This document shows positions 54,095 through 62,874 of a stretch of DNA of 64,000 bases, one piece after another. Under the pieces are notes generated by a model. It was not told where the DNA came from and did not search any database. It was given only the letters and a program-made list of their open reading frames with translations. Made by a program: the position numbers and the translations under genes. The stretch covers positions 558,001-622,000 of the forward strand of contig NZ_RBCI01000001.1 of the NCBI RefSeq assembly GCF_003628535.1. Direction: 5' to 3'. Each line of letters starts with the position of its first letter. The first letter of the stretch is position 1. The DNA is from Flavisolibacter nicotianae. Lineage in GTDB: Bacteria; Bacteroidota; Bacteroidia; Chitinophagales; Chitinophagaceae.

Positions 54095-55522
54095 TTATTC
54101 AGTCATGTGCCATTCGGTATGAAAAACGCCTTCTTTGTCGATGCGCTGGTAAGTATGTGCGCCAAAAAAATCGCGTTGTGCCTGGATCAGGTTCGTGGGC
54201 AGGCGGTCGCTGCAGAAGGCATCGAAATAACCCAGTGCACTGCCCATGGCCGCAACCGGGATTTTCGCCCCGATGGCAAGTGAAAGCACCTGCCGCACGG
54301 CGTTTTCTTTTTCCTTCAGGAAGCCCGCCATGCTTTCGTCGAGCAACACGTTGGGCAGCGTTGCATCGGCAGCAAACACCCGGTCGAACTGGTAGAGCAG
54401 GGCCGATCGGATGATGCAGCCGCCTTTCCAGATGGTCACCACATCGGGCAGCGGGATTTGCATGTTATACGCTTCCGAAGCCTTGGCCAGAAGGCTCAGT
54501 CCCTGCGCATAGGCCATCACAAAACAAAAGGCCAGCGCATCTTCCACCAGGGCTGTCAATTGCTCGGGAGACAGGTCGATCTTCTGGATTTGCGGCTGGT
54601 ACAGTTTCCCGGCCTTCACCCGCTGGTCTTTGTACACCGACAAATCCCGCATGGCAACCGCCATATCTATCGTGGGAATCGAAACGGGGAGGTCCATGGC
54701 ATCCTGCGAGGTCCATTTGCCTGTGCCTTTGGAGCCGGCTTTGTCGAGGATGGCATCCACGAGATAACTCTTTCCCTGGTTGTTACCGGTATCCAGCGTC
54801 CGGAAAATTTCCGCCGTGATCTGGATCAGGAAAGATTGCAGGCCACCGCTGTTCCAGCGGGCAAAGACATAGTGAAGATCGTTGTTGGTAAACCCGCCAC
54901 CGCGTTTCAGGATGTCGTATGCTTCGCTGATCAACTGCATCATCGCGTACTCGATGCCGTTGTGGACCATTTTTACGTAATGACCCGCCGCCCCGTTGCC
55001 CATATAGGCAACGCAGGATTTGCCGTCGGCTTTGGCAGCAATGGCTTGCAGGATGGGTTGCAGGTATTGGTAGGCCTCTTTGTCGCCGCCGGGCATCATG
55101 CTGGGGCCAAAACGGGCACCGGCTTCGCCGCCCGAAACGCCCATGCCGAAAAAGTGGATGCCTTTGGGCTGAAGATAGTCGATTCGCTTTTGCGTGTCCT
55201 TGTAGTACGAGTTACCGCCGTCGATTACAATATCCCCTTCCTCCAGCAGCGGCAGAAGGGTTGCGATGACATCGTCGACGGGTTTGCCGGCCGGCACCAG
55301 CATCATGATCTTGCGGGGTTTTTTCAAACCCTGGATCATGAATTGGATATCGGTTGTGCCTTTGACGACAGTGCCCGGCGAGGCGGCGCTTTCAAGTTTA
55401 TCGGCCCGTTCCTGTTTCAGGTCGTAGCCGATCACCGAAAATCCATGATCGGCCATATTGAGCAGCAGGTTGCTGCCCATGACGCCAATGCCGATCATGC
55501 CAAAATCAAATGTTGCTTCCAT
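54095..55522 (-). CDS. gnd: 6-phosphogluconate dehydrogenase, decarboxylating
   Basis: The 475-residue enzyme oxidises and decarboxylates 6-phosphogluconate to ribulose 5-phosphate. The N-terminal Rossmann motif GIGVMGSNLLLN, the signature FFGMGVSGGEAGARFGPSMM, the substrate site KMVHNGIEYAMMQ and the C-terminal VVTIWKGGCIIRS all match. It lies directly upstream of zwf in the same direction, with a repeat block between them, so they may be one unit or separate transcripts. A cytochrome gene precedes it by three bases. Confidence 0.96.
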   Translation of the reverse strand: MEATFDFGMIGIGVMGSNLLLNMADHGFSVIGYDLKQERADKLESAASPGTVVKGTTDIQFMIQGLKKPRKIMMLVPAGKPVDDVIATLLPLLEEGDIVIDGGNSYYKDTQKRIDYLQPKGIHFFGMGVSGGEAGARFGPSMMPGGDKEAYQYLQPILQAIAAKADGKSCVAYMGNGAAGHYVKMVHNGIEYAMMQLISEAYDILKRGGGFTNNDLHYVFARWNSGGLQSFLIQITAEIFRTLDTGNNQGKSYLVDAILDKAGSKGTGKWTSQDAMDLPVSIPTIDMAVAMRDLSVYKDQRVKAGKLYQPQIQKIDLSPEQLTALVEDALAFCFVMAYAQGLSLLAKASEAYNMQIPLPDVVTIWKGGCIIRSALLYQFDRVFAADATLPNVLLDESMAGFLKEKENAVRQVLSLAIGAKIPVAAMGSALGYFDAFCSDRLPTNLIQAQRDFFGAHTYQRIDKEGVFHTEWHMTE

Positions 55523-55525
55523 GGT

Positions 55526-55990
55526 TTATCCGTTTCGTTTGGTGGTATCCTGCGGCGGACGTTGTTGCGGCCGCTCCTGCTTGGGCGGGTTGGTGGACGG
55601 CTCTGTGGAACCGTGGTGGCAGGTAAAACAGGTGACCATGAGCGGCGTGGAAATGTTCATGGCCGAACCGGTGAGGTTAAAATATTTTTTGTTCAGGTCG
55701 TTGGTCATGGTCAGCATCTGGCGGGCCACAAGTTTGTGCTTGTTATCGTCGGCCGCCCAGTCCATCTCTTTTTTCTCTTCGTTGCGCACATGGCAGAAAT
55801 TGCATTTGACGTTGAGAGAGCCGGTAAAATGATGCATCACGCTGTCCATTTGCTCGTGGGTGATGTCTTTGGGGAGAACCTTCAGGTTTTTGTACGATGA
55901 ATGGCCGTCTCCGCCGGTCGTTTTGGTCACGGCACAGGAAAGCGCTACCAGTCCCACAAAGGCAAGAATAACAAGAAAGGTCTTTTTCAT
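55526..55990 (-). CDS. Dihaem c-type cytochrome lipoprotein
   Basis: The 154-residue protein has a lipoprotein-type signal (LVALSCAVTK) and two haem-binding CxxCH motifs: CNFCH (about residues 62-66) and CFTCH (about 121-125). Between them are helices ending with MNISTPLMV. The layout resembles the reaction-centre cytochrome c-like domain proteins found in non-photosynthetic Bacteroidota. The C-terminus is Pro/Gln-rich. It lies three bases upstream of gnd on the same strand, so it could be co-transcribed with a pentose phosphate enzyme, with no obvious functional link. Confidence 0.82.
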   Translation of the reverse strand: MKKTFLVILAFVGLVALSCAVTKTTGGDGHSSYKNLKVLPKDITHEQMDSVMHHFTGSLNVKCNFCHVRNEEKKEMDWAADDNKHKLVARQMLTMTNDLNKKYFNLTGSAMNISTPLMVTCFTCHHGSTEPSTNPPKQERPQQRPPQDTTKRNG

Positions 55991-56127
55991 GGAAGTTCCT
56001 TTTTTCAGTTGGTGTTAATTGACATCTGTTCTAGCGGGGCTAAAGCAGAAAGCGTTAAAGTTAGCGTCAAAATGGATAAATCACGCTGCCCCGTCTCCTT
56101 CTTGTCTCTTTCCCGCGGACCGCTTCG

Positions 56128-56135
56128 TAAATTTG
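56128..56135 (+). promoter_or_regulatory. Candidate -7 element (TAAATTTG) for the AhpD-like gene
   Basis: Exact match to TAnnTTTG, 18 bases before ATG 56154. A TTG at 56102-56104 could serve as the -33 element with a spacing of 23 bases. Confidence 0.5.
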
Positions 56136-56153
56136 CCGGCTCAAACGAACAAC

Positions 56154-56513
56154 ATGGCCGGATTGATTACCGAATTCAATGAGTACAGGGAGAAAATGAA
56201 CGAGGTTATCCTCAGCAAGAACAATCTTGTGATGAAGCGTCTCTGGAACCTGGACACCAACACCTACGAAGAAGGCGCCCTGGACAAAAAAACCAAGGAA
56301 ATGCTGGGGCTCGTGGCCAGCATGGTGCTTCGCTGCGACGACTGCATCAAATATCATTTGGGCAAAAGCTACGAGCAGGGTGTGACCACCGAGCAGCTAT
56401 ACGAGATCTTTGCCGTGGCCAATATTGTGGGCGGAACGATCGTTATCCCTCACACAAGAAGGGCAGCTGAGTACTGGGAAGAACTGACGAACAAGGAACA
56501 GACAAATCAGTAA
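56154..56513 (+). CDS. Carboxymuconolactone decarboxylase / AhpD-like protein
   Basis: The 119-residue all-helical protein carries the AhpD-type active-site motif RCDDCIKYHL (CxxC then His), part of a thiol-based peroxidase-reductase fold, and the family helix EIFAVANIVGGTIVIPHTRRA. It may act in disulfide or peroxide handling, but the substrate is unknown. ATG 56154 is preferred over an upstream in-frame ATG (56019), because a promoter-like element lies between them. Confidence 0.87.
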   Translation: MAGLITEFNEYREKMNEVILSKNNLVMKRLWNLDTNTYEEGALDKKTKEMLGLVASMVLRCDDCIKYHLGKSYEQGVTTEQLYEIFAVANIVGGTIVIPHTRRAAEYWEELTNKEQTNQ

Positions 56514-56668
56514 AGAAAAATACCCGTAGGCACTGGCAATGCTTGTTCTTTACTCGGGATTGCCAAAAAATAAATAAAAGTTATCTTTAAATAAAAACAG
56601 CAAACGCGGAATGGCAGCCCGTCTCCTTTACGACGCTTTATTCCCCGTTTCTGCGTTCGAGAATCAAT

Positions 56669-57700
56669 ATGGAAACAGCTACTGTCAATAAGCCAGCCCT
56701 TACCGCGAAAGATTTTGCCACCGACCAGGAAGTGCGGTGGTGCCCCGGCTGCGGCGATTATTCCATTCTTGCACAGGTGCAAAAGGTGATGCCGACGTTG
56801 GGCATAGCCCGTGAGAACATCGCCATTATTTCGGGCATCGGGTGCTCGTCGCGCTTTCCCTACTACATGAACGTTTACGGTATGCACTCGATCCACGGAA
56901 GGGCCACGGCCATCGCCAGCGGGCTGAAGGCGGCCCGTCCCGACCTGAGTGTGTGGATCGTAACCGGCGACGGCGATGCGCTGAGCATTGGCGGCAATCA
57001 TACCATTCACCTCCTGCGCCGCAATTTTGATGTGAACGTGCTTCTTTTCAACAACCAGATCTATGGGTTGACAAAAGGCCAGTATTCACCCACTTCGGAG
57101 GAAAACAAAGTAACCAAGAGCACACCGTTTGGCTCCATCGACCACCCGTTCAACCCGATGGCCCTGGCCCTTGGTGCCGATGCTTCATTTATTGCCCGCA
57201 GCATGGACCGCGATCCCAAACACCTGCAAAGCATGCTCCTGCGGGCTCACGGCCACAAAGGCGCTTCGTTCCTGGAGATCTACCAGAACTGCAACATCTT
57301 TAACGACGGTGCATTTGAAGCCTTTACGGAAAAAAGCACCAAGGCCGACAACGCCCTTTTTGTTGAACACGGAAAGCCGTTGGTCTTTGGCGCCAACAGC
57401 GATAAAGGGATTAAGCTGGATGGATTCAAACCGGTTATCGTTGACCTGAACAACGGGCACAGTACCGATGACCTGTGGGTGCACGACGAAGGCGACCTGT
57501 TCAAAGCCCAGATCCTTACGCGGATGTTCGACGATCCCCGCGTGGAAGGCCACCTGCCGCGGCCTTTTGGCGTATTTTACCAGATTGCCCGGCCGACCTA
57601 CGAAACGGTGCTGGCCCAGCAGATCGATTTTGCCCGGGAGAAAAAACCGGCCGACCTGGACAAACTCCTCCGTGGAAACGAGGTTTGGAATATTGTTTAA
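56669..57700 (+). CDS. korB: 2-oxoacid:ferredoxin oxidoreductase, beta subunit
   Basis: The 343-residue protein is the thiamine-pyrophosphate-binding subunit. It has the CPGCGDY Cys pair (about residues 26-32), the TPP motif TGDGDALSIGGNH (about 99-111), NNQIYGLTKGQYSPTS and a further Cys in FLEIYQNCNIFND. This pattern is that of KorB (2-oxoglutarate type). The enzyme decarboxylates a 2-oxoacid to acyl-CoA and reduces ferredoxin. The alpha subunit normally sits next to the beta gene, but here no korA is visible upstream or downstream. A terminator follows. Confidence 0.9.
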   Translation: METATVNKPALTAKDFATDQEVRWCPGCGDYSILAQVQKVMPTLGIARENIAIISGIGCSSRFPYYMNVYGMHSIHGRATAIASGLKAARPDLSVWIVTGDGDALSIGGNHTIHLLRRNFDVNVLLFNNQIYGLTKGQYSPTSEENKVTKSTPFGSIDHPFNPMALALGADASFIARSMDRDPKHLQSMLLRAHGHKGASFLEIYQNCNIFNDGAFEAFTEKSTKADNALFVEHGKPLVFGANSDKGIKLDGFKPVIVDLNNGHSTDDLWVHDEGDLFKAQILTRMFDDPRVEGHLPRPFGVFYQIARPTYETVLAQQIDFAREKKPADLDKLLRGNEVWNIV

Positions 57701-57715
57701 AGGAGAACAGAAAAG

Positions 57716-57745
57716 AAAAAGCCGCAGCGACCTGCGGCTTTTTTT
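57716..57745 (+). terminator. Terminator after korB
   Basis: Arms gccgcag (57721-57727) and ctgcggc (57732-57738) with a 4-base loop and seven T residues after. Confidence 0.85.
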
Positions 57746-57768
57746 ATGTCACGCCTAAGTCAATCAAG

Positions 57769-58095
57769 TTACCGGGGATGCATGTCCAGGTTCAACAGTT
57801 TCCCCTGCAGCACATTGGCCAGTTGCACCACGGCTTCGTTTTCCCGCTTGCGGGCATCGGTGGCCTTGGTGGGAAACAGCGAAATACCGTTGTAAATGCT
57901 GTACTGCAAGGTCAGGTTGTACTGGTTCAGGTGAAACGCCCAGCTAATGGCGTCAAAATCGTCTTCTTTGTTGGTAAAGGCGGCATTTAGTTCATCGCTC
58001 AAAACCGAAGCGATCTGGTAGAAGCGCTTCAAACCGCCGTCGCCGTCGATGACGGCTTCCGTGTATCCGAGTGTTGTTCGCAGGGTAAGGCTCAT
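57769..58095 (-). CDS. Conserved hypothetical protein (108 aa)
   Basis: The product (MSLTLRTTLGYTEAVIDGDG at its start) is a small cytoplasmic protein. The central part WAFHLNQYNLTLQYSIYNG is aromatic, and the C-terminus reads VVQLANVLQGKLLNLDM. I do not recognise the family and see no motif. It is convergent with korB beyond the terminator. Confidence 0.6.
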   Translation of the reverse strand: MSLTLRTTLGYTEAVIDGDGGLKRFYQIASVLSDELNAAFTNKEDDFDAISWAFHLNQYNLTLQYSIYNGISLFPTKATDARKRENEAVVQLANVLQGKLLNLDMHPR

Positions 58096-58182
58096 ATAGC
58101 AAAGGATTTATTATGGTGAAGGACATGGTGCATCAACTACAAGACAACAGAAGAAATTATTTTGTTGCACAGGCAGCAAAAA

Positions 58183-58362
58183 TCAGTCCTTGAACTTGGG
58201 CTGTTTTTTCTGGTAACTTCCGTCAACCAGCTTTTCAGCCCCTACGTTTTTGCCATTGGTGCCACAGCCATACTTGGGCGGGAACACACGGTTCCAGACG
58301 TTGCAGGAAGAAAGAACGCCGGTGAACAAGAGGAGCAGGAGAGTGAATCGAAAAGCTTTCAT
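58183..58362 (-). CDS. Small lipoprotein (59 aa)
   Basis: ATG 58362 gives a lipoprotein signal (MKAFRFTLLLLLFTGVLSSC) with the lipid-modified Cys about residue 20. The mature part of ~40 residues is polar (YGCGTNGKNVGAEKL). Function unknown. The longer frame to 58455 reads into the end of the gamma-carbonic anhydrase gene and is rejected. Confidence 0.7.
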   Translation of the reverse strand: MKAFRFTLLLLLFTGVLSSCNVWNRVFPPKYGCGTNGKNVGAEKLVDGSYQKKQPKFKD

Positions 58363-58399
58363 GTGAATTGGGTTTACTGGATGAACGATAAATGTAGAC

Positions 58400-58942
58400 T
58401 CAAATTGCCTTACTTGCAACATTGGCCCCGCTAAACCATTTGGCATAGCCAACATAATTGTTGGCGATCCGGTTGATCTCTCCCTCCACCTTTTCGACAG
58501 GGATTTCCTTTACTTTTTTGGCCGGCACACCGGCATAGATGGAGCCGCCTTCGCAAACCGTACCCTCCAGCACCACGGCACCGGCGGCAATGATGGTGTT
58601 GCTGTGCACCACGGCATTATCCATCACGATAGCCCCCATCCCGATCAGTACATTGTCGTGCACCCTACAGCCGTGCACAATGGCGTTGTGCCCGATGGAA
58701 ACATTGTTGCCAAGGATGGTTTTCGTACGCTTGTAGGTGCAATGGATCACGGCCCCGTCCTGCACATTGACTTTATTGCCCATGCGGATGCTGTTGACAT
58801 CTCCCCGCACAACCGCGTTGAACCACACGCTGCATTCATCGCCCATTTCCACGTCGCCCACAATGGTGCAGTTGGGCGCAATAAAACAACCGTCGCCCCA
58901 TTTGGGAAAAGTCCCTTCCACCGGTAAAATCAAAGCCATCAT
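58400..58942 (-). CDS. Gamma-carbonic-anhydrase family protein
   Basis: The 180-residue left-handed beta-helix protein shows hexapeptide repeats (CTIVGDVEMGDECSVWFNAV, ILGNNVSIGHNAIVHGC) and the metal-binding His pattern (VIHCTY, IGHNAIVHG). The RGD segment (VVRGDVNSIRMG) is typical of the gamma-CA/YrdA group. It may bind zinc or iron and hydrate CO2, or act as an acyltransferase-fold relative; which is not visible. It is the second such protein in the window (see PaaY). Confidence 0.88.
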   Translation of the reverse strand: MMALILPVEGTFPKWGDGCFIAPNCTIVGDVEMGDECSVWFNAVVRGDVNSIRMGNKVNVQDGAVIHCTYKRTKTILGNNVSIGHNAIVHGCRVHDNVLIGMGAIVMDNAVVHSNTIIAAGAVVLEGTVCEGGSIYAGVPAKKVKEIPVEKVEGEINRIANNYVGYAKWFSGANVASKAI

Positions 58943-59362
58943 TCAGACATTTTGCTGGCCACGAAGGTAGAAAACAGAGGGAATATCGAACAGGCGAGAA
59001 CAAGGAAGGGAAGGTTGAGATTAGGATGAAGGTTGAGGGACGAGACTAATACCAGACAAAAGACCAGGCGAACAAGGCTGGCAGAAGCGGAATCCGCTGT
59101 TCGCCCTTCTTTTCGAATCGCAGACCGTCTGCAGCTTGAAAGGAAAGATGAACCGGAAGCACGTCGACCTTCATCATTCCCTGTTCACCTGTTTTTTTGT
59201 TCTGATCCCTTCTGCGGTTCAAATTTGTGTTTGTTTGTTGAAAGCCTTTCGCCTGCGAAAAATTTATTAATTCTTTTTGCTTTTCTCTTGCCTTTCCCCA
59301 AACCTTCAGCATTTTTGCAACAGAAGCCCGTTTTCTTCCCGCTACGGCTTTCGCAATAACCT
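58943..59362. other. Divergent intergenic region upstream of mrdA
   Basis: No supported gene. It contains two near copies of aaggttgag (about 59007 and 59022) and AT/T-rich DNA near 59260-59290. It holds promoters for the gamma-carbonic anhydrase gene and mrdA. Confidence 0.45.
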
Positions 59363-61504
59363 ATGTCTGTTTTCACACAATCCAGAAGCTATATCGTTCG
59401 CATCATCTTCGCCATTGCCTTCCTGGTGATCATCGGGCGGCTTTTCACCCTACAGGTGATGAGCAGCAAGTACCAGCGGCTGGCGCAGGAGAATGCCATT
59501 TTCAAAAAGATCGTTTACCCGCCCCGGGGGATCATCTACGACCGCAAAGGCAAGGCGCTCGTTACCAATACGCAGATGACCGACCTGATGGTGATTCCTT
59601 CCGAAGCCCGCGGCATCGATACAACCTACATCTGCCAGTTGCTGGAGATCGACACCACCGAATTCAAGGAGCGGATGCTCTCGGCCATCGTGAAGAACGG
59701 CCGTTCGAGGGCCTCGGTTTTCGAAGCCCTGTTGTCGCCGGAAAAACATGCCCGCCTGGAAGAAAACAGTTGGCGCCTGGGCAACGGGTTTTACCTCCAG
59801 GACCGTCCTGTGCGCAATTTCCCGTTTAGCGTCGGTGGCCATTTTGTGGGCTATATCGGCGAAGTGGACTCGGGCATCATTGCCCGCTCGGAAGGCTTTT
59901 ACCAGTCGGGCGACTACGTGGGCCGTTCGGGAATGGAGGCCTCGTACGAAAAAGTGCTGATGGGAAAACGCGGTATCCAGTACTGGATCAAAGACAACCG
60001 CAACAAGCTGGTGGGCCGCTTCGAGAATGGTGAACTGGACGAACAACCTGCTGCCGGAAGGGCACTGAATACCTATGTCGATGCCGAACTGCAGCAGTTG
60101 GCTGAAAAACTGCTGCAAAACAAGGTCGGTGCGATCGTGGCCCTCGAACCCCAAACCGGCGGCATCCTGGCCATGGTTTCAGGACCCGATTACAATCCCA
60201 ATGAACTGAGCGGCTCGGAAAAACAAAAGAACTATTCCCGCCTGGTCCTCGATGTTTCCGGCCCGCTGCTCAACCGCGCCATCAAGGGCCAGTACCCGGC
60301 CGGTTCTACCTACAAGCCCCTGGGCGCCCTCATCGGGCTTGATGAAGGCGTGATCACGCCGCAAAGCGGCATTGGCTGCTCGGGTGCCTATTACGGTTGT
60401 GCCAGGCCCGTTCGCTGTACGGAGAAATGGGCCGGACATGCGGCCAACCTTCGCCTTGCCATTGCCAATTCCTGCAACTCGTTTTTCTCGATGGCGTACC
60501 GGGTAACGGTCGACAACCCCCGTATGGGCGGTGTGAAAAAGGGCTACGCCAAATGGAAAGAATACATGAATCATTTTGGTTACGGTGCGCCGCTGGGCGT
60601 GGACCTGCCAAGCGAAGACAAGGGAAACATTCCGGACACGTCGGTGTACAACAAAGTGTACCGCGGCTCCTGGAACTCCTGCACCAACGTCACCCTGGGC
60701 ATTGGCCAGGACATGATGCTGGTAACGCCGCTGCAGATGGCCAACGCCACCTGCATTGTGGCCAACAAAGGCTATTACTACACGCCGCATTTTGTAAAGG
60801 ACATCGAAAACGAAACCAAAGACGACACGCTCCTGAACCGGTACCGCCGGAAGCACGAAGTGCTGACGCACATTTCCAACGAAGACTACGAAACAGTGCA
60901 TGCCGGCATGCAGGACGTTGTGGATGCAGGAACGGCACGAGTGGCCCAAATTCCCGGCATCAGCATCTGTGCAAAAACCGGTACGGCCGAAAACTACCGG
61001 GTGATCGACGGCGTGCGGACAAAGCTGAAAGACAACTCGATGTTCGTGGCCTTTGCACCCCGGGAGAACCCAAAGATTGCGGTTGCCGTGGTGGTAGAGA
61101 ATGCCGGCTTCGGCGCCACCTGGGCCGCCCCGATGGCTTCACTGCTGATCGAAAAATACCTGACCGATTCGCTTCGCCCCGAGCGGGTGAAGGAAGTGGA
61201 ACGGATCGGCAGTGCCTCGCTGATGCCTTCGTGGCTGGCAAGGGAACAATACAAAGCCGATTCGTCCCGTGCCTACTATTATTTTCACCTGACGAAAGAC
61301 AGCACCTACATCAAGAAATTTTTCCGCCGCGCAGCAGCAACCAAAAAAGACACCGTGAAAACAACCCGGCCGGTAACCCCGAAACCGGTTACACCCAAAC
61401 CCGAAGCCCCGCCGGCAGCGCCGGAGCAGCGCATTGGCTACCTTCACCGCGAAGAGCTGTGGAACGAGGAATGGTTGGTAAAAAAGCGGAGGACCTTAGC
61501 ATAA
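59363..61504 (+). CDS. mrdA: Penicillin-binding protein 2 (transpeptidase of rod elongation)
   Basis: The 713-residue protein has an N-terminal membrane helix (IIFAIAFLVIIGRLF), a dimerisation domain and a transpeptidase domain. Its catalytic motifs are the nucleophile Ser in PAGSTYKP, SCN in ANSCNSFFS and KTG in CAKTGTAEN. It cross-links peptidoglycan for lateral wall growth, working with RodA. The C-terminal ~100 residues form a Lys/Pro-rich extension (RPVTPKPVTPKPEAP), longer than in model PBP2s. The stop overlaps the rodA start (TAATG). Confidence 0.95.
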   Translation: MSVFTQSRSYIVRIIFAIAFLVIIGRLFTLQVMSSKYQRLAQENAIFKKIVYPPRGIIYDRKGKALVTNTQMTDLMVIPSEARGIDTTYICQLLEIDTTEFKERMLSAIVKNGRSRASVFEALLSPEKHARLEENSWRLGNGFYLQDRPVRNFPFSVGGHFVGYIGEVDSGIIARSEGFYQSGDYVGRSGMEASYEKVLMGKRGIQYWIKDNRNKLVGRFENGELDEQPAAGRALNTYVDAELQQLAEKLLQNKVGAIVALEPQTGGILAMVSGPDYNPNELSGSEKQKNYSRLVLDVSGPLLNRAIKGQYPAGSTYKPLGALIGLDEGVITPQSGIGCSGAYYGCARPVRCTEKWAGHAANLRLAIANSCNSFFSMAYRVTVDNPRMGGVKKGYAKWKEYMNHFGYGAPLGVDLPSEDKGNIPDTSVYNKVYRGSWNSCTNVTLGIGQDMMLVTPLQMANATCIVANKGYYYTPHFVKDIENETKDDTLLNRYRRKHEVLTHISNEDYETVHAGMQDVVDAGTARVAQIPGISICAKTGTAENYRVIDGVRTKLKDNSMFVAFAPRENPKIAVAVVVENAGFGATWAAPMASLLIEKYLTDSLRPERVKEVERIGSASLMPSWLAREQYKADSSRAYYYFHLTKDSTYIKKFFRRAAATKKDTVKTTRPVTPKPVTPKPEAPPAAPEQRIGYLHREELWNEEWLVKKRRTLA

Positions 61505-62847
61505 TGGCCAGAAAAGAAAGCAGCTTTTCCAGAAGCATCGATTGGAGTCTTGTTTGGATCTACCTTTTGCTCGTCGGCATCGGCATCATGGCCATCTTTG
61601 GCGTGACCTATAAAGACGGCGATCCCATGGTGGCCACTTTTTTTGGCTTCAAAACCGATTACAGCAAACAGCTTTATTATTTTTTTATCGCCGCGGTGCT
61701 GGGCATTTTTATCCTGCTCACCGACAGCAAATTTTTCCCGGCCACAGCCAACCTGTTTTATGCGGTTGGCATTGTCATGCTGCTCCTGGTGTTTCCCTTT
61801 CACTCACGGGTAAAGGGAACAGAATCCATCATTCGCTTTGGCGGGTTCCAGTTTCAGCCGGCCGATTTTTGCAAGGTCTTCGTGTGCCTTGCACTGGCCA
61901 AATACCTTTCACTACCCGATCTTGATTTTTCCAAAACCCGCTCGCAACTGATCGCTGCCGCCATTACACTTTTCCCGGCAGCGATGTGCCTTTTGCAAAG
62001 CGAAACAGGCCTGGCGCTGGTTTATTTCTCCTTCTTTCTCGTGATGTACCGCGAAGGCCTCCCGTCCACCATCCTGGTGATCGGCTTTTTGGTCGGCGTA
62101 ATCGTTGTGTGCGCCCTGCTGATGGAAACCAAAGTGCTCCTGATCGTGCTTTCGGCCCTGGCCATCGTTATCTCGTTTATCGTGTTTCAGCGCAACCGCC
62201 GGCGCATTTTGTCCATCGTCCCGGTGATTTTTCTCTGGCTCCTGAGCATGGGTTTTGTGGGCGTTGGTGTGCCGTATTTCTTCAAGCACATGCTGAAGCT
62301 TTACCAGGTGGAACGCATCTTCAGCACCGTGGGCCGCGAAGTGCCGCCGGAATATATCCAGGCGCACAGAAAAGAATTCGGGCAGGCCGCAGCCGGCAAA
62401 CCCAAAGACACCGACTATAACGTAAAGCAATCCAAGATCGCTATTGGCTCCGGCGGCGTGATCGGCAAAGGCCTGCTCAAAGGCACGCAGACCCGTTACG
62501 ATTTTGTGCCCGAGCAGCGCACCGACTTTATCTTTTGCACCATCGGCGAAGGCTTTGGCTTTGTGGGCACAACAGCCGTGTTGCTGATTTACCTGTTGCT
62601 GCTGTTTCGCATTATTGCCATGGCCGAGCGGCAGCGCAGTGTGTTCAGCCGGTGTTATGCCTACGGCGTGGCCGCGGTCTTTTTCTTTCACATCGTCATC
62701 AATATCTGCATGACCATCGGGTTGGCACCGGTGATTGGAATCCCGTTGCCGTTTATCAGCTATGGCGGCACCTCGCTGCTGACCTTTTCGATCCTGCTGT
62801 TTGTTCTCATCAGGCTTGATGCCGACCGACAAATGGTGCTGCGGTAA
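61504..62847 (+). CDS. rodA: Peptidoglycan glycosyltransferase RodA
   Basis: ATG 61504 overlaps the mrdA stop codon. The 447-residue SEDS protein has about ten membrane segments and the family signatures FQFQPADFCKVF (QPSE-type), LQSETGLALVY and FISYGGTSLLTFSI near the C-terminus. RodA polymerises glycan strands together with PBP2, so the pair is the elongasome synthase. The longer open frame from 60397 lies within mrdA in another phase and is rejected. Confidence 0.95.
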   Translation: MARKESSFSRSIDWSLVWIYLLLVGIGIMAIFGVTYKDGDPMVATFFGFKTDYSKQLYYFFIAAVLGIFILLTDSKFFPATANLFYAVGIVMLLLVFPFHSRVKGTESIIRFGGFQFQPADFCKVFVCLALAKYLSLPDLDFSKTRSQLIAAAITLFPAAMCLLQSETGLALVYFSFFLVMYREGLPSTILVIGFLVGVIVVCALLMETKVLLIVLSALAIVISFIVFQRNRRRILSIVPVIFLWLLSMGFVGVGVPYFFKHMLKLYQVERIFSTVGREVPPEYIQAHRKEFGQAAAGKPKDTDYNVKQSKIAIGSGGVIGKGLLKGTQTRYDFVPEQRTDFIFCTIGEGFGFVGTTAVLLIYLLLLFRIIAMAERQRSVFSRCYAYGVAAVFFFHIVINICMTIGLAPVIGIPLPFISYGGTSLLTFSILLFVLIRLDADRQMVLR

Positions 62848-62852
62848 CTCGA

Positions 62853-62860
62853 TACCTTTG
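62853..62860 (+). promoter_or_regulatory. Candidate -7 element (TACCTTTG) for the MBL-fold gene
   Basis: Exact match to TAnnTTTG, 14 bases before ATG 62875. Confidence 0.5.
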
Positions 62861-62874
62861 CAAACAACTTTTTT

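Noticed and set aside
54458-55900. 480-residue plus-strand open frame
   Set aside because: It runs antisense across gnd and the cytochrome gene, both of which have strong motifs. Long antisense frames are common in DNA of this codon bias.
60397-61503. N-terminal 369 residues of an 816-residue frame ending with RodA
   Set aside because: This part overlaps mrdA in a different phase and has no homology. RodA begins at the ATG overlapping the mrdA stop.
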